Positions 42,651-52,754 of a DNA stretch of 64,000 bases are shown here, piece by piece. The notes below the pieces were generated by a model, which was given only the letters and a program-made list of their open reading frames with translations, searched no databases and was not told the origin of the DNA. The translations under genes and the position numbers were made by a program. The DNA lies in contig CABSEG010000007.1 of assembly GCA_902476645.1 (NCBI GenBank), positions 1 through 64,000 on the forward strand. The letters run 5' to 3'. The stretch's first letter is position 1. The number at the start of each line of letters is the position of its first letter. This DNA comes from an uncultured Lachnospiraceae bacterium (GTDB lineage Bacteria; Bacillota; Clostridia; Lachnospirales; Lachnospiraceae).

Positions 42651-45600
42651 ATGTCGTTACGTTTAATTATGGGAAATTCGGGAAGCGGGAAGTCCCACCG
42701 CCTGTACCAGGAGTTGGTGGATACCTCCATAAAACAGCCAAACCGGAGGGTTTTGCTGATCGTGCCGGAGCAATACAGCCTTCAGGCCCAAAGAGAGTTG
42801 GTACAAAGACATCCCAGAAAAGGCCTGTTTCAGATGGAGGTGCTTAGCTTTCAGCGCCTGGCCTACCGGATTTTTGAGGAGGTAGGGGGCGAACGGAGGG
42901 TGATTCTGGAGGAATCCGGAAAGAGTCTGCTTCTTCGAAAAGTGGCCATGGAAGAAAAGGAAAACTTAAAGACTTTGGGACTGAGCCTGGGAAAGCCCGG
43001 CTATTTGGCCCAAGTAAAGTCTCTAATCAGCGAACTGGCCCAATATGACGTGACCGGGGAGGGGATGGAACGATTGCTTTTGGCGGCAAAGAAGAAGCCG
43101 AGACTTTATTATAAGTTGCAGGATGTGGCGTTGCTGCAGGAGGGATTTTACAAAAGACTGCAAAAAACTTACATTACCGCGGAGGAAGTTCTGGGCGCAT
43201 TGGAACAGGTGGCTGCCGATTCCGCGATCCTAAAGGGATGTACCATCGGAGTGGACGGCTTTGTAGGCTTTACGCCTCAGCAGTTGAAGCTTTTGGGAAC
43301 CTTGCTTACTCTTGCCAGTCAGGTAACGGTCACCGTACCTATGGATGTGCGGGACAATCCGGAGAAAAGGAGCGGGAAGCACGCTTTGTTTTATCCGGCC
43401 AGAAAGACGATAGATGCATTGATGAGAGTGGCAAAAGAGCGTAAAATCTTCATAGAGGAGCCGGTATTGCTTGGGAACACAGGCAGTCCCAGATATGCAG
43501 GTTCCCCTGCCTTGGGTTTTCTGGAACGGCATATGCTGCGCTTTGACGGAAAAGTTTATGGGGAGAAACAGGAGGAGATTTTTCTTTCTGTGTGCAGAAA
43601 TCCTGTGGAGGAGGCGCACGCGGCAGCCAGAACGATTGTACACCTGGTGCGCGCTTGCGGATACCGATATCGGGATACTGCTGTGATTACAGGAGATATT
43701 GGCACGTATGGGGAATACGTGCGCAGAGTGTTTGATGATTATCAGATTCCTGTGTTTGTGGACGTCACCAAGTCGGTGCTTCTCAATCCCATGTTGGAGC
43801 TGATTCGGGCGGTGTTGGAGGTGTTAAACAGGGATTTTCGCTATGATACGGTATTTCGCTATTTGCGTACAGGGCTTGCTGGAATCAGTCAAGAAGAGAC
43901 AGACTTGTTGGAAAACTATGTACTTGCCTGCGGGATTCGGGGCAGAGCCGGGTGGAACCGGGAGTGGAGCCAGACCACGAGGACCTTTCATCAGGATGAA
44001 GCAGAGCGCTGCAATACCATACGTAAAAAAGTAATGGAACCTTTAGAGCAGTTCGCGCTGAAAGCCAGGGGAAGGGGAAGAAAGAATGCCAGACAATTGA
44101 CAGAAGCCCTCTATGAGTTTCTGACCGCATTGAGCATTCAGGAGCAGATGGAGTCGTACCGGATTACGTTTGAACAGTCCGGCCGACCGGAGCAGGCCAG
44201 GGAATACGGTCAGATGTACGGTATCGTTATAGAGCTTCTGGATAAAGTGGTAGAGCTTCTGGGGGAGGAAACTATGAACCTGAAGGAGTATACGGAGATA
44301 TTGGAGGCAGGGTTTGAAGAAGTGAAGGTGGGAAATATCCCTCCCACGGCGGACCAGGTGCTGGTCGGAGATCTGGAGCGGACCAGGCTGAAAAATGTGA
44401 AGGCCCTTTTCTTTTTGGGGCTCAATGACGGGTGGGTACCAGCCCGCAGCGATAAAACAGGTATTCTTACAGATCAGGATCGGGAAGAGCTTGTGGCCGC
44501 CCAAATAGAGCTTGCCCCCACATCCAGGGAGAACGCGTATCAGCAGAGATTCTATCTTTATCTTAACCTCACAAAGCCCAAGGAGCGACTTTATCTTTCC
44601 TACAGCCGTTCTAATATGAACGGGGAGGCCTTAAGGCCTTCCTATCTGATAAACAGTATCAGGAAACTTTTCGCGCATATGCCAGTGCGGGACGAGAGTG
44701 AACAGGAAGATTGGAGGGAAAGGGTTTGTACGCCAAAAAATGGTTTAGACTGCCTGATGGAGGGTATCCGCAGACTTCCGGAGGAAGAACCTGCCAAATG
44801 GTGGAAGGAGCTTTACAGTTGGTATTATGAGAGAGATAGCTACCGGGAAAAACTGGGAACGCTGGTGAGGGCAGCTTTTCTGACAAGAACGCAAAAGGGA
44901 CTGGGCCGCAGGGTTGCCAAGGCGCTGTATGGGGAAAACTTGGTCAACAGCGTGTCCAGGCTGGAACGATTTGCTGCCTGTGCCTTCGCCCACTTTTTGC
45001 GCTATGGACTCAATCTTTGCGAGAGAGAAACTTATGTGTTTCAGCCGGCGGACTTTGGAAATGTGTTGCACCTGATACTGGAGCTATTTTCCAGAAAGAT
45101 GGAATCTAGTTCTTATTCCTGGGCGGATGTGCCTCAAAAGCTGGCAGAAGCATGGGTGGAGGAGTGTGTAGAGCAGGTGACTGGAGAATATGGGGCCAGG
45201 GTTTTACAAAGTACCGCCAGAAACCAGCATGCCGTCAGACGCATGAAGCGCTTGATGAAAAGGACCGTATGGGCTCTTTGCAGTCAGGTGAGAGCCGGCA
45301 GCTTTGTACCCAGCAACTATGAGGTTTCTTTTACAGTGGCAGAAGATCTTCACGCAGTAAACATCGCTTTGACAGAGCAAGAGACTATGCGTCTGAAAGG
45401 GAGGATTGACCGGATTGATGTCTGCGAAAAGAACGACCAGGTCTATGTAAAGGTGATTGATTATAAATCCGGAAATACGGAATTTGACATAGCAGCTCTG
45501 TACTATGGCCTTCAATTACAGCTGGTGGTATATCTGAACGCCGCCATGGAACTGGAGAGCCGGATATATCCGGACAAGGAAATCGTGCCGGGAGGAATCT

Positions 45601-46064
45601 TATATTACCGGATTTCGGATCCCATGTTAGAGAGAGGGGAAGCCTCACCAGAGGAAATCAACCGGCAGATTTTAAAAAAATTAAAGCCTAGCGGTTTAAT
45701 CAATGGGGACCGGTCTGTGGTGGAGGCTTTTGATGGGGGCGTGGATCGGGATTCTGACGTGATTCCTGTCTCTTACAACAAGGACGGAAAACCGTCCAGA
45801 TATGCGAGCGTGGCAAGTAAGGAGCAGTTTGCCAGCCTAAGTTCCTTTGTACATCAGAAGATGCAAAGCCTTGGCAGGGAAATTTTACGGGGAGACTGCG
45901 GGGCACTTCCTTATGAGAGGAAGGGGAGGACGCCCTGCGAGTATTGTGAGTTTCGGGAGGTATGTGGCTTTGATCCCAAAATTCCAGGTACTCAGGTACG
46001 GAGACTAAAAGAATATTCGCCGGAAGAAGTGTGGAGTATGATACAGGAGGAGACGGAAAGATGA
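42651..46064 (+). CDS. addB: AddAB helicase-nuclease subunit AddB
   Basis: 1137 residues. Partner of AddA in double-strand break repair; the complex replaces RecBCD in Firmicutes. N-terminal Walker A GNSGSGKS (about residues 6-13), UvrD-like but degenerate helicase core, and a C-terminal RecB-type nuclease domain with VIDYKSGNTEFD. The 4Fe-4S cluster that staples this domain is suggested by a Cys before it (FAACAFAHFLRYG) and CEYCEFREVCGF at the end. The addA start overlaps the stop by four bases. Confidence 0.96.
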   Translation: MSLRLIMGNSGSGKSHRLYQELVDTSIKQPNRRVLLIVPEQYSLQAQRELVQRHPRKGLFQMEVLSFQRLAYRIFEEVGGERRVILEESGKSLLLRKVAMEEKENLKTLGLSLGKPGYLAQVKSLISELAQYDVTGEGMERLLLAAKKKPRLYYKLQDVALLQEGFYKRLQKTYITAEEVLGALEQVAADSAILKGCTIGVDGFVGFTPQQLKLLGTLLTLASQVTVTVPMDVRDNPEKRSGKHALFYPARKTIDALMRVAKERKIFIEEPVLLGNTGSPRYAGSPALGFLERHMLRFDGKVYGEKQEEIFLSVCRNPVEEAHAAARTIVHLVRACGYRYRDTAVITGDIGTYGEYVRRVFDDYQIPVFVDVTKSVLLNPMLELIRAVLEVLNRDFRYDTVFRYLRTGLAGISQEETDLLENYVLACGIRGRAGWNREWSQTTRTFHQDEAERCNTIRKKVMEPLEQFALKARGRGRKNARQLTEALYEFLTALSIQEQMESYRITFEQSGRPEQAREYGQMYGIVIELLDKVVELLGEETMNLKEYTEILEAGFEEVKVGNIPPTADQVLVGDLERTRLKNVKALFFLGLNDGWVPARSDKTGILTDQDREELVAAQIELAPTSRENAYQQRFYLYLNLTKPKERLYLSYSRSNMNGEALRPSYLINSIRKLFAHMPVRDESEQEDWRERVCTPKNGLDCLMEGIRRLPEEEPAKWWKELYSWYYERDSYREKLGTLVRAAFLTRTQKGLGRRVAKALYGENLVNSVSRLERFAACAFAHFLRYGLNLCERETYVFQPADFGNVLHLILELFSRKMESSSYSWADVPQKLAEAWVEECVEQVTGEYGARVLQSTARNQHAVRRMKRLMKRTVWALCSQVRAGSFVPSNYEVSFTVAEDLHAVNIALTEQETMRLKGRIDRIDVCEKNDQVYVKVIDYKSGNTEFDIAALYYGLQLQLVVYLNAAMELESRIYPDKEIVPGGILYYRISDPMLERGEASPEEINRQILKKLKPSGLINGDRSVVEAFDGGVDRDSDVIPVSYNKDGKPSRYASVASKEQFASLSSFVHQKMQSLGREILRGDCGALPYERKGRTPCEYCEFREVCGFDPKIPGTQVRRLKEYSPEEVWSMIQEETER

Positions 46065-49000
46065 GCGTAGTATGGACTCAGCAGCAGCAGCAGGTAATCT
46101 CACTTAGAAACCGAAATATTTTAGTATCCGCAGCGGCCGGTTCTGGTAAAACGGCTGTGTTGGTGGAGCGGATTCTCTCCATGATTACGGATCCCACTCA
46201 TCCAGTGGATATTGACCGGCTGCTCATTGTGACCTTTACAAAGGCAGCAGCGGGGGAGATGCGGGAGCGGATTCGGGACGCCATTGAAAAGAGAGTAGAG
46301 CAGGAGCCGGACAACGAACATTTGCTTAGACAGACGACATTGATCCACAACGCACAGATTACCACGATCCACAGCTTTTGCCAGTATGTGTTAAGAAATT
46401 ATTTCCACGCCATTGGTCTGGATCCGGGATTTCGAGTGGCGGACGAAGGGGAGCTGAAGTTGCTGAAGCAGGACGTGGCCGAGGCCGTTTTAGAGGAAGC
46501 CTATGCAGAGGGAGGAGAGAACTTTGCAGCCTTTTCGGAAGCCTTTGCAACAGGAAGGGGGGATGGGGAGATCATCGATTGGATCTTACAGATTTATCAT
46601 TTTTCCATGAGTTTTCCCTGGCCCCAAAGGTGGCTTTCAGAATGTGAAAGGGCTTATGAAAAAAAGAGTATGGAAGAATTTTGCCGACAGCCCTGGGTGC
46701 TTCAGATCGAAAGACAGACCAAGCTGCTTCTTTCCGATCTGGAGAAAGAGATACAGTGGGCTATACAGCTTTGCCGCCAGGCAGATGGTCCCTATATGTA
46801 TGAAGAGGCCCTGCGCAGTGATCTGGAACTTTTGGAAAGGCGAAAGAGCGCCCGGGATTACCGGGAATATGCGAATAGATTTTCGGAGAGGGAAATATTT
46901 GCGCGTCTTTCCTCCAAAAAGGATGAGAATGTCTCTGAAGATAAGAGAAATGAGGTAAAAGCCATAAGGGCCCGGATGAAGGAAGGGCTGGAGAAGCTCA
47001 GACTTCAGTATTACTATGCAAATGCAGAGCAGATGAAGCAGGATATGGAGGAATGTGGAGCAACCATGGAAGTGCTGTTTCATCTCACGGAGACTTTTAT
47101 GGACCGGTTTTCTGATCAGAAACGGGAAAAAAATCTGGTGGATTTCAATGATCTGGAGCATATGGCTCTGGAGATTTTAGTGGAAGGGGAGGGAGAATGG
47201 GCAAGGCCCTCTGAGATTGCCAGAGATTTTTCCAAACAGTACGAGGAAATCCTGATTGACGAGTACCAAGATAGCAATCTGGTGCAGGAGTATCTGCTAA
47301 ACAGTATCTCCAGAGCTTGGAAAGAACAATATAACGTGTTTATGGTGGGGGATGTTAAGCAGAGCATTTATCGCTTTCGCCTGGCAAGGCCTGAGCTGTT
47401 TATGGAAAAACACGCTTCCTATACGCTGGAGGCATCAGATCATCAGCGCATTGAGCTGCATAAGAATTTCAGGAGTCAGAGGCAGGTGCTTGCAGGCGTG
47501 AATTTTCTGTTTAGCCAGATCATGACCAAAAGTCTTGGTAATGTGGAGTATGACAGGGAGGCGGCCCTTTATGCGGGAGCCGCTTTTCCGGACAGGGAAA
47601 CGGAAGACTTTTTAAAAACGGAAGTTTTGCTGCTGGATTTAAGTCAGGATGCCAAACTGGCAGAAGAGTCCGGGGAGGATGCCCGGGAATTGGAAGCCAG
47701 GATGGTGGCAGAGCGGATTCGGCAGATAGTGGGAAAAGAACTGGTGCTGGATAAAGAGACGGGAGCATACCGGCCTGCCAGGTATCAGGACGTGGTGATT
47801 TTGCTTCGAACAGTTTCGGGATGGGCACAAGCGTTTGCCTCCGTCCTGAAGGATGCGTCCATTCCCGCCTATACAGGTTCCCAGACCGGGTACTTTTCTA
47901 CTGTGGAGGTACAGACGGTATTGGCACTCTTGCGTGTGTTGGATAATCCCAGACAGGATATACCTCTGACAGCAGTGCTCAGATCACCCATCTGCGGATT
48001 GGAGGATGAACAGCTTGCCCTTATCCGGTGCGCCTATCCGGAAGGGTCTTTCGCAGACGGATGCAGGGCTTATGCAAGAGAGGGGGCAGAGGGAAGGACC
48101 AAGGAAACACTTAAAACTTTTTTTGAGGCGCTTTCCTATTACCGGAGCCTTATTCCCTATACGCCTATGCACGAACTGCTTTCCATTTTGCTGGAAGAGA
48201 CTGGGTATGGAAGTTATGCCGCCTCCATGCCGGGGGGAAGCCAGAGAAAAGCAAACCTGGATATGCTTGTCGAAAAGGCCATGGCCTACGAAAGCACCAG
48301 CTATCGGGGGTTATTTCACTTTATCCGCTATATGGAACAGCTGCAAAAGTATGATGTGGATTTTGGAGAGGCTAGTCTGCTCGGTGAGGAGGAGGATACG
48401 GTCCGGATTATGAGTATCCATAAAAGCAAAGGATTGGAATATCCCATAGTCTTCGTGTGCGGTCTGGCAAAGTCCTTTAACAGGCAGGATAGCAGAAGTA
48501 AGCTGGCGCTCCATGGAGATTTGGGTATCGGCTGCGATTGGACAGATCCGGAACTGAGACTGAAATGTCCTACGCTGTTAAAAAAAGTAATCCAGCGTCA
48601 GTCTGTAGATGAAAGTCTGGGGGAGGAGCTGCGGGTGCTGTATGTGGCAGCTACCAGAGCCAAAGAAAAGTTGATTTTGACCGGGGCATCCAAAAAAATG
48701 GATAAGCTGCTGGAAAAATGGAGTATGATGTCCGGATGGAAGGAAGAGAAGTTCTCTTACAGTACCCTGGCACAGGCGGACTCTTTCCTGGACTGGCTGA
48801 TGCCAGCCCTGTTTCGAAGCAGAGATGGGCAGGATTTTCTGGAGAAAGTGGGACGAGAAAAAAGAGAGCTTCCCAGATTAGACTGGCAGGAGGCCAGATT
48901 TGAGCTTCAGATGTTGCATGTGTCTGAATTAGCGGGAATAGAAGCAATCCGTCAGGAAGAGGGGATGGGAGATTTAAAAAGGTGGCTTACCTGGAACCCG

Positions 49001-49729
49001 GATCAAATCTATGAGGAAGAGAGCAGAAAGCAACTGAGAGATGCCCTGGAGTCTGTATACGCATTTGAAGACTGTATGGATATCCCAACCACCATGTCGG
49101 TTTCTGAATTAAAGAGAAGGGGACAGACGGATGAAGCAGCCCAGATGTATGAGGAGCCTGCCGTGATCCCTTTGCTGCCACGGTTTCGTCAGGGAGAAAA
49201 GGCGAATGCGGGGGCAGCTGTGGGAACCCTGTACCACAAGTTTCTGGAGCATCTGGACTATGAAAAAACCGAAACCCAACTAGAACTGAAAGAACAGCTT
49301 CACCACATGGTAAGAAGGCAGTGGCTGTCAAAGGAAGATGCCGAAAGCTTAAACCTGGAAAATATATGGAAGTTTCTTTCTTCCTCCCTTGGAAAGAGAA
49401 TGAAGGCAGCTGCTCGGAGAGGAGAGCTGTACCGGGAAAAGCCCTTTGTGCTGGGGGTGACGGCGGACCAGATTAATCCCGGCTGGGATGCCAGAGAGAT
49501 GATTATGGTGCAGGGAATCATTGACGCTTACTTCTATGAGAATGGAAATATTATATTGGTGGATTATAAGACAGACAGGGTTGCCCCCCAGGGAGAAAAA
49601 GTGTTATTGAAAAAATACCGGGTGCAGCTGCAGTGCTATGCGGACGCACTCAGACAGCTCACAGGAACGCCTGTGGCTGAACAGTATCTGTACTCTTTCT
49701 TCATTCAGAAAGAGTTAAGGAATCTCTGA
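46061..49729 (+). CDS. addA: AddAB helicase-nuclease subunit AddA
   Basis: 1222 residues; start ATG 46061, overlapping addB by ATGA, with GGAGACGGAAAG upstream. UvrD-type superfamily 1 helicase: Q-motif WTQQQQQVI, Walker A AAAGSGKTAVLVERI, Walker B LIDEYQDSN, GDVKQSIYRFRLARPELF, MSIHKSKGLEYPIVFV and LRVLYVAATRAKEKL. The C-terminal nuclease domain has ILVDYKTDRV. It unwinds and resects DNA ends to load RecA. Only the 4-base overlap and order show that it forms a complex with AddB; this pairing is well known. Confidence 0.97.
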   Translation: MSVVWTQQQQQVISLRNRNILVSAAAGSGKTAVLVERILSMITDPTHPVDIDRLLIVTFTKAAAGEMRERIRDAIEKRVEQEPDNEHLLRQTTLIHNAQITTIHSFCQYVLRNYFHAIGLDPGFRVADEGELKLLKQDVAEAVLEEAYAEGGENFAAFSEAFATGRGDGEIIDWILQIYHFSMSFPWPQRWLSECERAYEKKSMEEFCRQPWVLQIERQTKLLLSDLEKEIQWAIQLCRQADGPYMYEEALRSDLELLERRKSARDYREYANRFSEREIFARLSSKKDENVSEDKRNEVKAIRARMKEGLEKLRLQYYYANAEQMKQDMEECGATMEVLFHLTETFMDRFSDQKREKNLVDFNDLEHMALEILVEGEGEWARPSEIARDFSKQYEEILIDEYQDSNLVQEYLLNSISRAWKEQYNVFMVGDVKQSIYRFRLARPELFMEKHASYTLEASDHQRIELHKNFRSQRQVLAGVNFLFSQIMTKSLGNVEYDREAALYAGAAFPDRETEDFLKTEVLLLDLSQDAKLAEESGEDARELEARMVAERIRQIVGKELVLDKETGAYRPARYQDVVILLRTVSGWAQAFASVLKDASIPAYTGSQTGYFSTVEVQTVLALLRVLDNPRQDIPLTAVLRSPICGLEDEQLALIRCAYPEGSFADGCRAYAREGAEGRTKETLKTFFEALSYYRSLIPYTPMHELLSILLEETGYGSYAASMPGGSQRKANLDMLVEKAMAYESTSYRGLFHFIRYMEQLQKYDVDFGEASLLGEEEDTVRIMSIHKSKGLEYPIVFVCGLAKSFNRQDSRSKLALHGDLGIGCDWTDPELRLKCPTLLKKVIQRQSVDESLGEELRVLYVAATRAKEKLILTGASKKMDKLLEKWSMMSGWKEEKFSYSTLAQADSFLDWLMPALFRSRDGQDFLEKVGREKRELPRLDWQEARFELQMLHVSELAGIEAIRQEEGMGDLKRWLTWNPDQIYEEESRKQLRDALESVYAFEDCMDIPTTMSVSELKRRGQTDEAAQMYEEPAVIPLLPRFRQGEKANAGAAVGTLYHKFLEHLDYEKTETQLELKEQLHHMVRRQWLSKEDAESLNLENIWKFLSSSLGKRMKAAARRGELYREKPFVLGVTADQINPGWDAREMIMVQGIIDAYFYENGNIILVDYKTDRVAPQGEKVLLKKYRVQLQCYADALRQLTGTPVAEQYLYSFFIQKELRNL

Positions 49730-49758
49730 TTGCATTTTTTTGACGGGAACGGTATACT
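49730..49758 (+). promoter_or_regulatory. Promoter of the GtrA-YfhO gene
   Basis: TTGCAT (49730-49735), a 17-base spacer and TATACT (49753-49758). A 9-bp hairpin with one G-T pair (49784-49792 with 49804-49812, approximately) lies in the leader. Confidence 0.6.
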
Positions 49759-49835
49759 AAAACATGTATGACCTGAAAATCAATCCGCAGAGTCGCAAGA
49801 AGGCACTTTGCGGGAAATGATAAGGATGAAAGCTT

Positions 49836-52754
49836 ATGTTAGAATGGATGAAAAAATTAGTAAAAAATCAGGCAGTCCGGTATATTTTCTTTGGAGGCTG
49901 TACTACGTTGGTAAATGTGGGCAGTTACGCTCTTTTGCGCTATCTGACCGGAATGAATATGACCACAGCCAACTTTCTGTCGATCGGGCTTGCCATCTTA
50001 TTTGCCTATGTGGTGAACAAATGGTTCGTGTTTGAACGTCATTGTGAGTCTTGGATGGAACTATTCAAGGAGTGCGGACAATTTATCGGTATGAGACTTG
50101 GCACCATGTTTCTGGAGGTGTTTGGAGTCATTTTGCTGACCTGTGTCTGGGGACTGCACGATATGATCGCAAAGCTGGCCATTCAGGTGGTGGTTTTGGT
50201 ACTCAATTATGTATTTAGCAAAATCTTTGTGTTTCGGGAAAAAAGAGATGTGGATCAGGCGGACAGAAGGAATCTGTGGCTGAAAAAGCGCAGAAAGCAT
50301 TGTTATATCTGGGGCTTTTGTATTCCATTTTTTACCATGGTGGCAGCCTTTGCTGTGAATCAGGTCTACCCATTTGGAGATCACGGGGTATTGATTATTG
50401 ATTCTCTTCACCAGTATCTGCCGTTCTTCACGGAATTTCATGAGAAATTGGTAAACAGCGAATCGTTGCTGTACTCCTTTGGCGGAGGTCTTGGTTTTAA
50501 TTTTTGGGCCACCTATGCCTACTATCTGGCCAGCCCATTGAATTTCCTGGTTGCGATGTTTCCGAAAGAGAACATGATGGATGTAATGGCTCTTTTTATC
50601 GTTTTGAAGATCGGGCTGTGCGGTTTGACCATGACTTACTACCTGACCAGCAAGGACAGGGGAAGAACGTATTTTCCTATTTTATTCGGTACCATGTTTG
50701 CGCTGAGCAGCTTTCTGATTGGTTACTATTTTAACCTTATGTGGCTGGACAGCATTGCGATGCTGCCCCTTGTTATGATGGGAATCGACCGGATTGTCAA
50801 GGGAGAGAATGGAAGACTGTTTTGTCTTTCCCTGTTTTATGGGATTTACTGCAACTATTATATCGGGTTTATGCTGTGTTTCTTTGCCTGCTTGTATTTT
50901 CTGGCTGCCTGGATTTCCCAGAGAGAGTACAGTCTGAAAAACATTGGCGCCTCCTGCCTTCGCTTTGGATGGTATGCCCTTTTGGCGGGGGGAATGGCGT
51001 CTATTGTGCTCCTTCCTGCCTATATGGCCCTTTCGATCACAGAGTCGATGGAGAGCGGTTTTCCTGACACCATCCGCCTGTTTGTGGAGGACTTATCTCA
51101 GCTGACCAGTCAGTTTGCCTTTGTGGATCCCATTAATATTGCGGATGATCAGATAGGAGTCAACGCTTTTTGCGGTACGCTTACGCTGATTTTTGCGGTG
51201 CTCTATGCGTTAGATTGCAGGATCGGAAAACGGGAGCGGGCGGCAAAGCTGCTACTGTGTGTATTTTTGTACGCAGGGTTTAATGTGAATGTACTTAATT
51301 ATATCTGGCATGGATTCCATACGCAAAATGGCCTGCCAAATCGGTTTGCCTTTATTTACATTGCCATGCTTTTGGTGATCGGATTTGATGTGCTGCGTCA
51401 TGTAACCAGACTGTCTTACCGGAGGATTGTCTTTGCGTGTGTGGTTCCGATTGCCTTTGTATGCGTCAGCGCATATCTGAAGTTGGGGGATCGGGAGACC
51501 TATGTATATCTGCTGACTTTGATCTTGCTTTTGATTTATAGTGTGCTGCTTTTAATCTACAGGGCGAGAATACTCAGGGAGTTGACCATGCGGACACTGC
51601 TGATGTCTATGGGGATTGCGGAGATGGTTGCCACCGGAATTTTTGGAGTCTGCGTAAACGGTACGGTGGGAAGAAGCACCTATCTGGAAGAGCAGAAAGC
51701 ATATGAGGCTTTGATGGAAGCCTCAGGGGACAAGGGCTTTTTCCGAAGCGATATCGACAGCACCAGAATGCGCAACGAGGATATGTTTCTGGGAGGCAAT
51801 GGGGTGGTACTTTTTTCCTCCACTATGCCTGCCGCCACGGTGGATCTTTGTAAAAGTCTCGGGATGGAGGCCAGGACAAACAAGAATGGATATAATGGGC
51901 TGACTAAGCTGGTCAATGATATTTTCGGAGTGAAATATGTGGTTTCCCGAACCGATGCGGATCAGCTCTATCAAATGGAGCAGGTGGATTATGTAGAGCC
52001 CTTGCATCTGTATGAGAACGACAGGGCTCTTTCCCTGGGCTTTATGGTAAATTCTGAGATCAAAGAGTGGGATATTAATGGAAGTATCCCCACGGATGTA
52101 CAGAATGATTTTGTGACTTTGGCCACAGGACAGGAACCTATTTTTTCCATGAACCAGAGCGTGGAGATGGAAGACGGCGGGACCTATAATCTGATTCTTC
52201 CTGCGGGAAATCAGGTATATTTGCAGGTGACAGAGGCTGTGGAGACCATTGAAATTACCACACCCCAGTATGTAAAATCCTATGATCGGTACAATGATCA
52301 TCTGTATGATTTGGGCAGCTTTGATGAGGATACCCTGGCCACAGTAACCTGTACCTTTCAGGACGGACAGACGGGGACCGTACAGGCCAATGTCTATCTG
52401 TGCATGGAGGAGCGATATTCGGAGGTTTATGAAGAACTGGCCTCCAGTCAGCTGGAGACTACCCGGTGCGAAGACGGAAACATGCGGGGGAACATCCGGG
52501 CGGATCAGGATGGAACTTTGCTGTTGTCTGTGCCCTATGATACAGGCTGGGATATTCGGGTGGACGGGCAGAAAGTAGAAGCCTACCGGGTAGGTGAGGC
52601 TCTGACCGGAATTGACCTGACAGAAGGAATCCATGAGATTGCCATGGATTATACGCCACAGGGACTATGGGAAGGGACCTTTTTGAGCTTTATTAGCGCG
52701 GTGTTGTATTTTGGAACAGGAATTGTGGAACGAAAGAGGGAGAAAGTAGCATGA
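49836..52754 (+). CDS. GtrA-YfhO fusion membrane protein
   Basis: 972 residues with about 16-18 membrane spans. Residues 1-140 are a complete GtrA-like four-span domain (FFGGCTTLVNVGSYALLRYL, FAYVVNKWFVFE, FSKIFVFREK), a family linked to transfer of lipid-linked sugars. From about 155 the protein is YfhO-like: a polytopic PMT/GT-C-type region starting GDHGVLIIDSLHQYLPFFTEFH, with SFGGGLGFNFWATYAYYLASP, then a C-terminal extracellular domain of about 330 residues and a final span. YfhO proteins are implicated in glycosylation of lipoteichoic acid or related polymers using undecaprenyl-linked sugar. The fusion suggests that flippase-like and transferase steps occur in one chain. It is coupled (ATGA) to the aminotransferase gene. 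Confidence 0.88.
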   Translation: MLEWMKKLVKNQAVRYIFFGGCTTLVNVGSYALLRYLTGMNMTTANFLSIGLAILFAYVVNKWFVFERHCESWMELFKECGQFIGMRLGTMFLEVFGVILLTCVWGLHDMIAKLAIQVVVLVLNYVFSKIFVFREKRDVDQADRRNLWLKKRRKHCYIWGFCIPFFTMVAAFAVNQVYPFGDHGVLIIDSLHQYLPFFTEFHEKLVNSESLLYSFGGGLGFNFWATYAYYLASPLNFLVAMFPKENMMDVMALFIVLKIGLCGLTMTYYLTSKDRGRTYFPILFGTMFALSSFLIGYYFNLMWLDSIAMLPLVMMGIDRIVKGENGRLFCLSLFYGIYCNYYIGFMLCFFACLYFLAAWISQREYSLKNIGASCLRFGWYALLAGGMASIVLLPAYMALSITESMESGFPDTIRLFVEDLSQLTSQFAFVDPINIADDQIGVNAFCGTLTLIFAVLYALDCRIGKRERAAKLLLCVFLYAGFNVNVLNYIWHGFHTQNGLPNRFAFIYIAMLLVIGFDVLRHVTRLSYRRIVFACVVPIAFVCVSAYLKLGDRETYVYLLTLILLLIYSVLLLIYRARILRELTMRTLLMSMGIAEMVATGIFGVCVNGTVGRSTYLEEQKAYEALMEASGDKGFFRSDIDSTRMRNEDMFLGGNGVVLFSSTMPAATVDLCKSLGMEARTNKNGYNGLTKLVNDIFGVKYVVSRTDADQLYQMEQVDYVEPLHLYENDRALSLGFMVNSEIKEWDINGSIPTDVQNDFVTLATGQEPIFSMNQSVEMEDGGTYNLILPAGNQVYLQVTEAVETIEITTPQYVKSYDRYNDHLYDLGSFDEDTLATVTCTFQDGQTGTVQANVYLCMEERYSEVYEELASSQLETTRCEDGNMRGNIRADQDGTLLLSVPYDTGWDIRVDGQKVEAYRVGEALTGIDLTEGIHEIAMDYTPQGLWEGTFLSFISAVLYFGTGIVERKREKVA

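Noticed and set aside
51723..52634. A 303-codon open frame on the minus strand
   Set aside because: Antisense to the extracellular part of the GtrA-YfhO gene, with no ribosome site and no recognisable domain.
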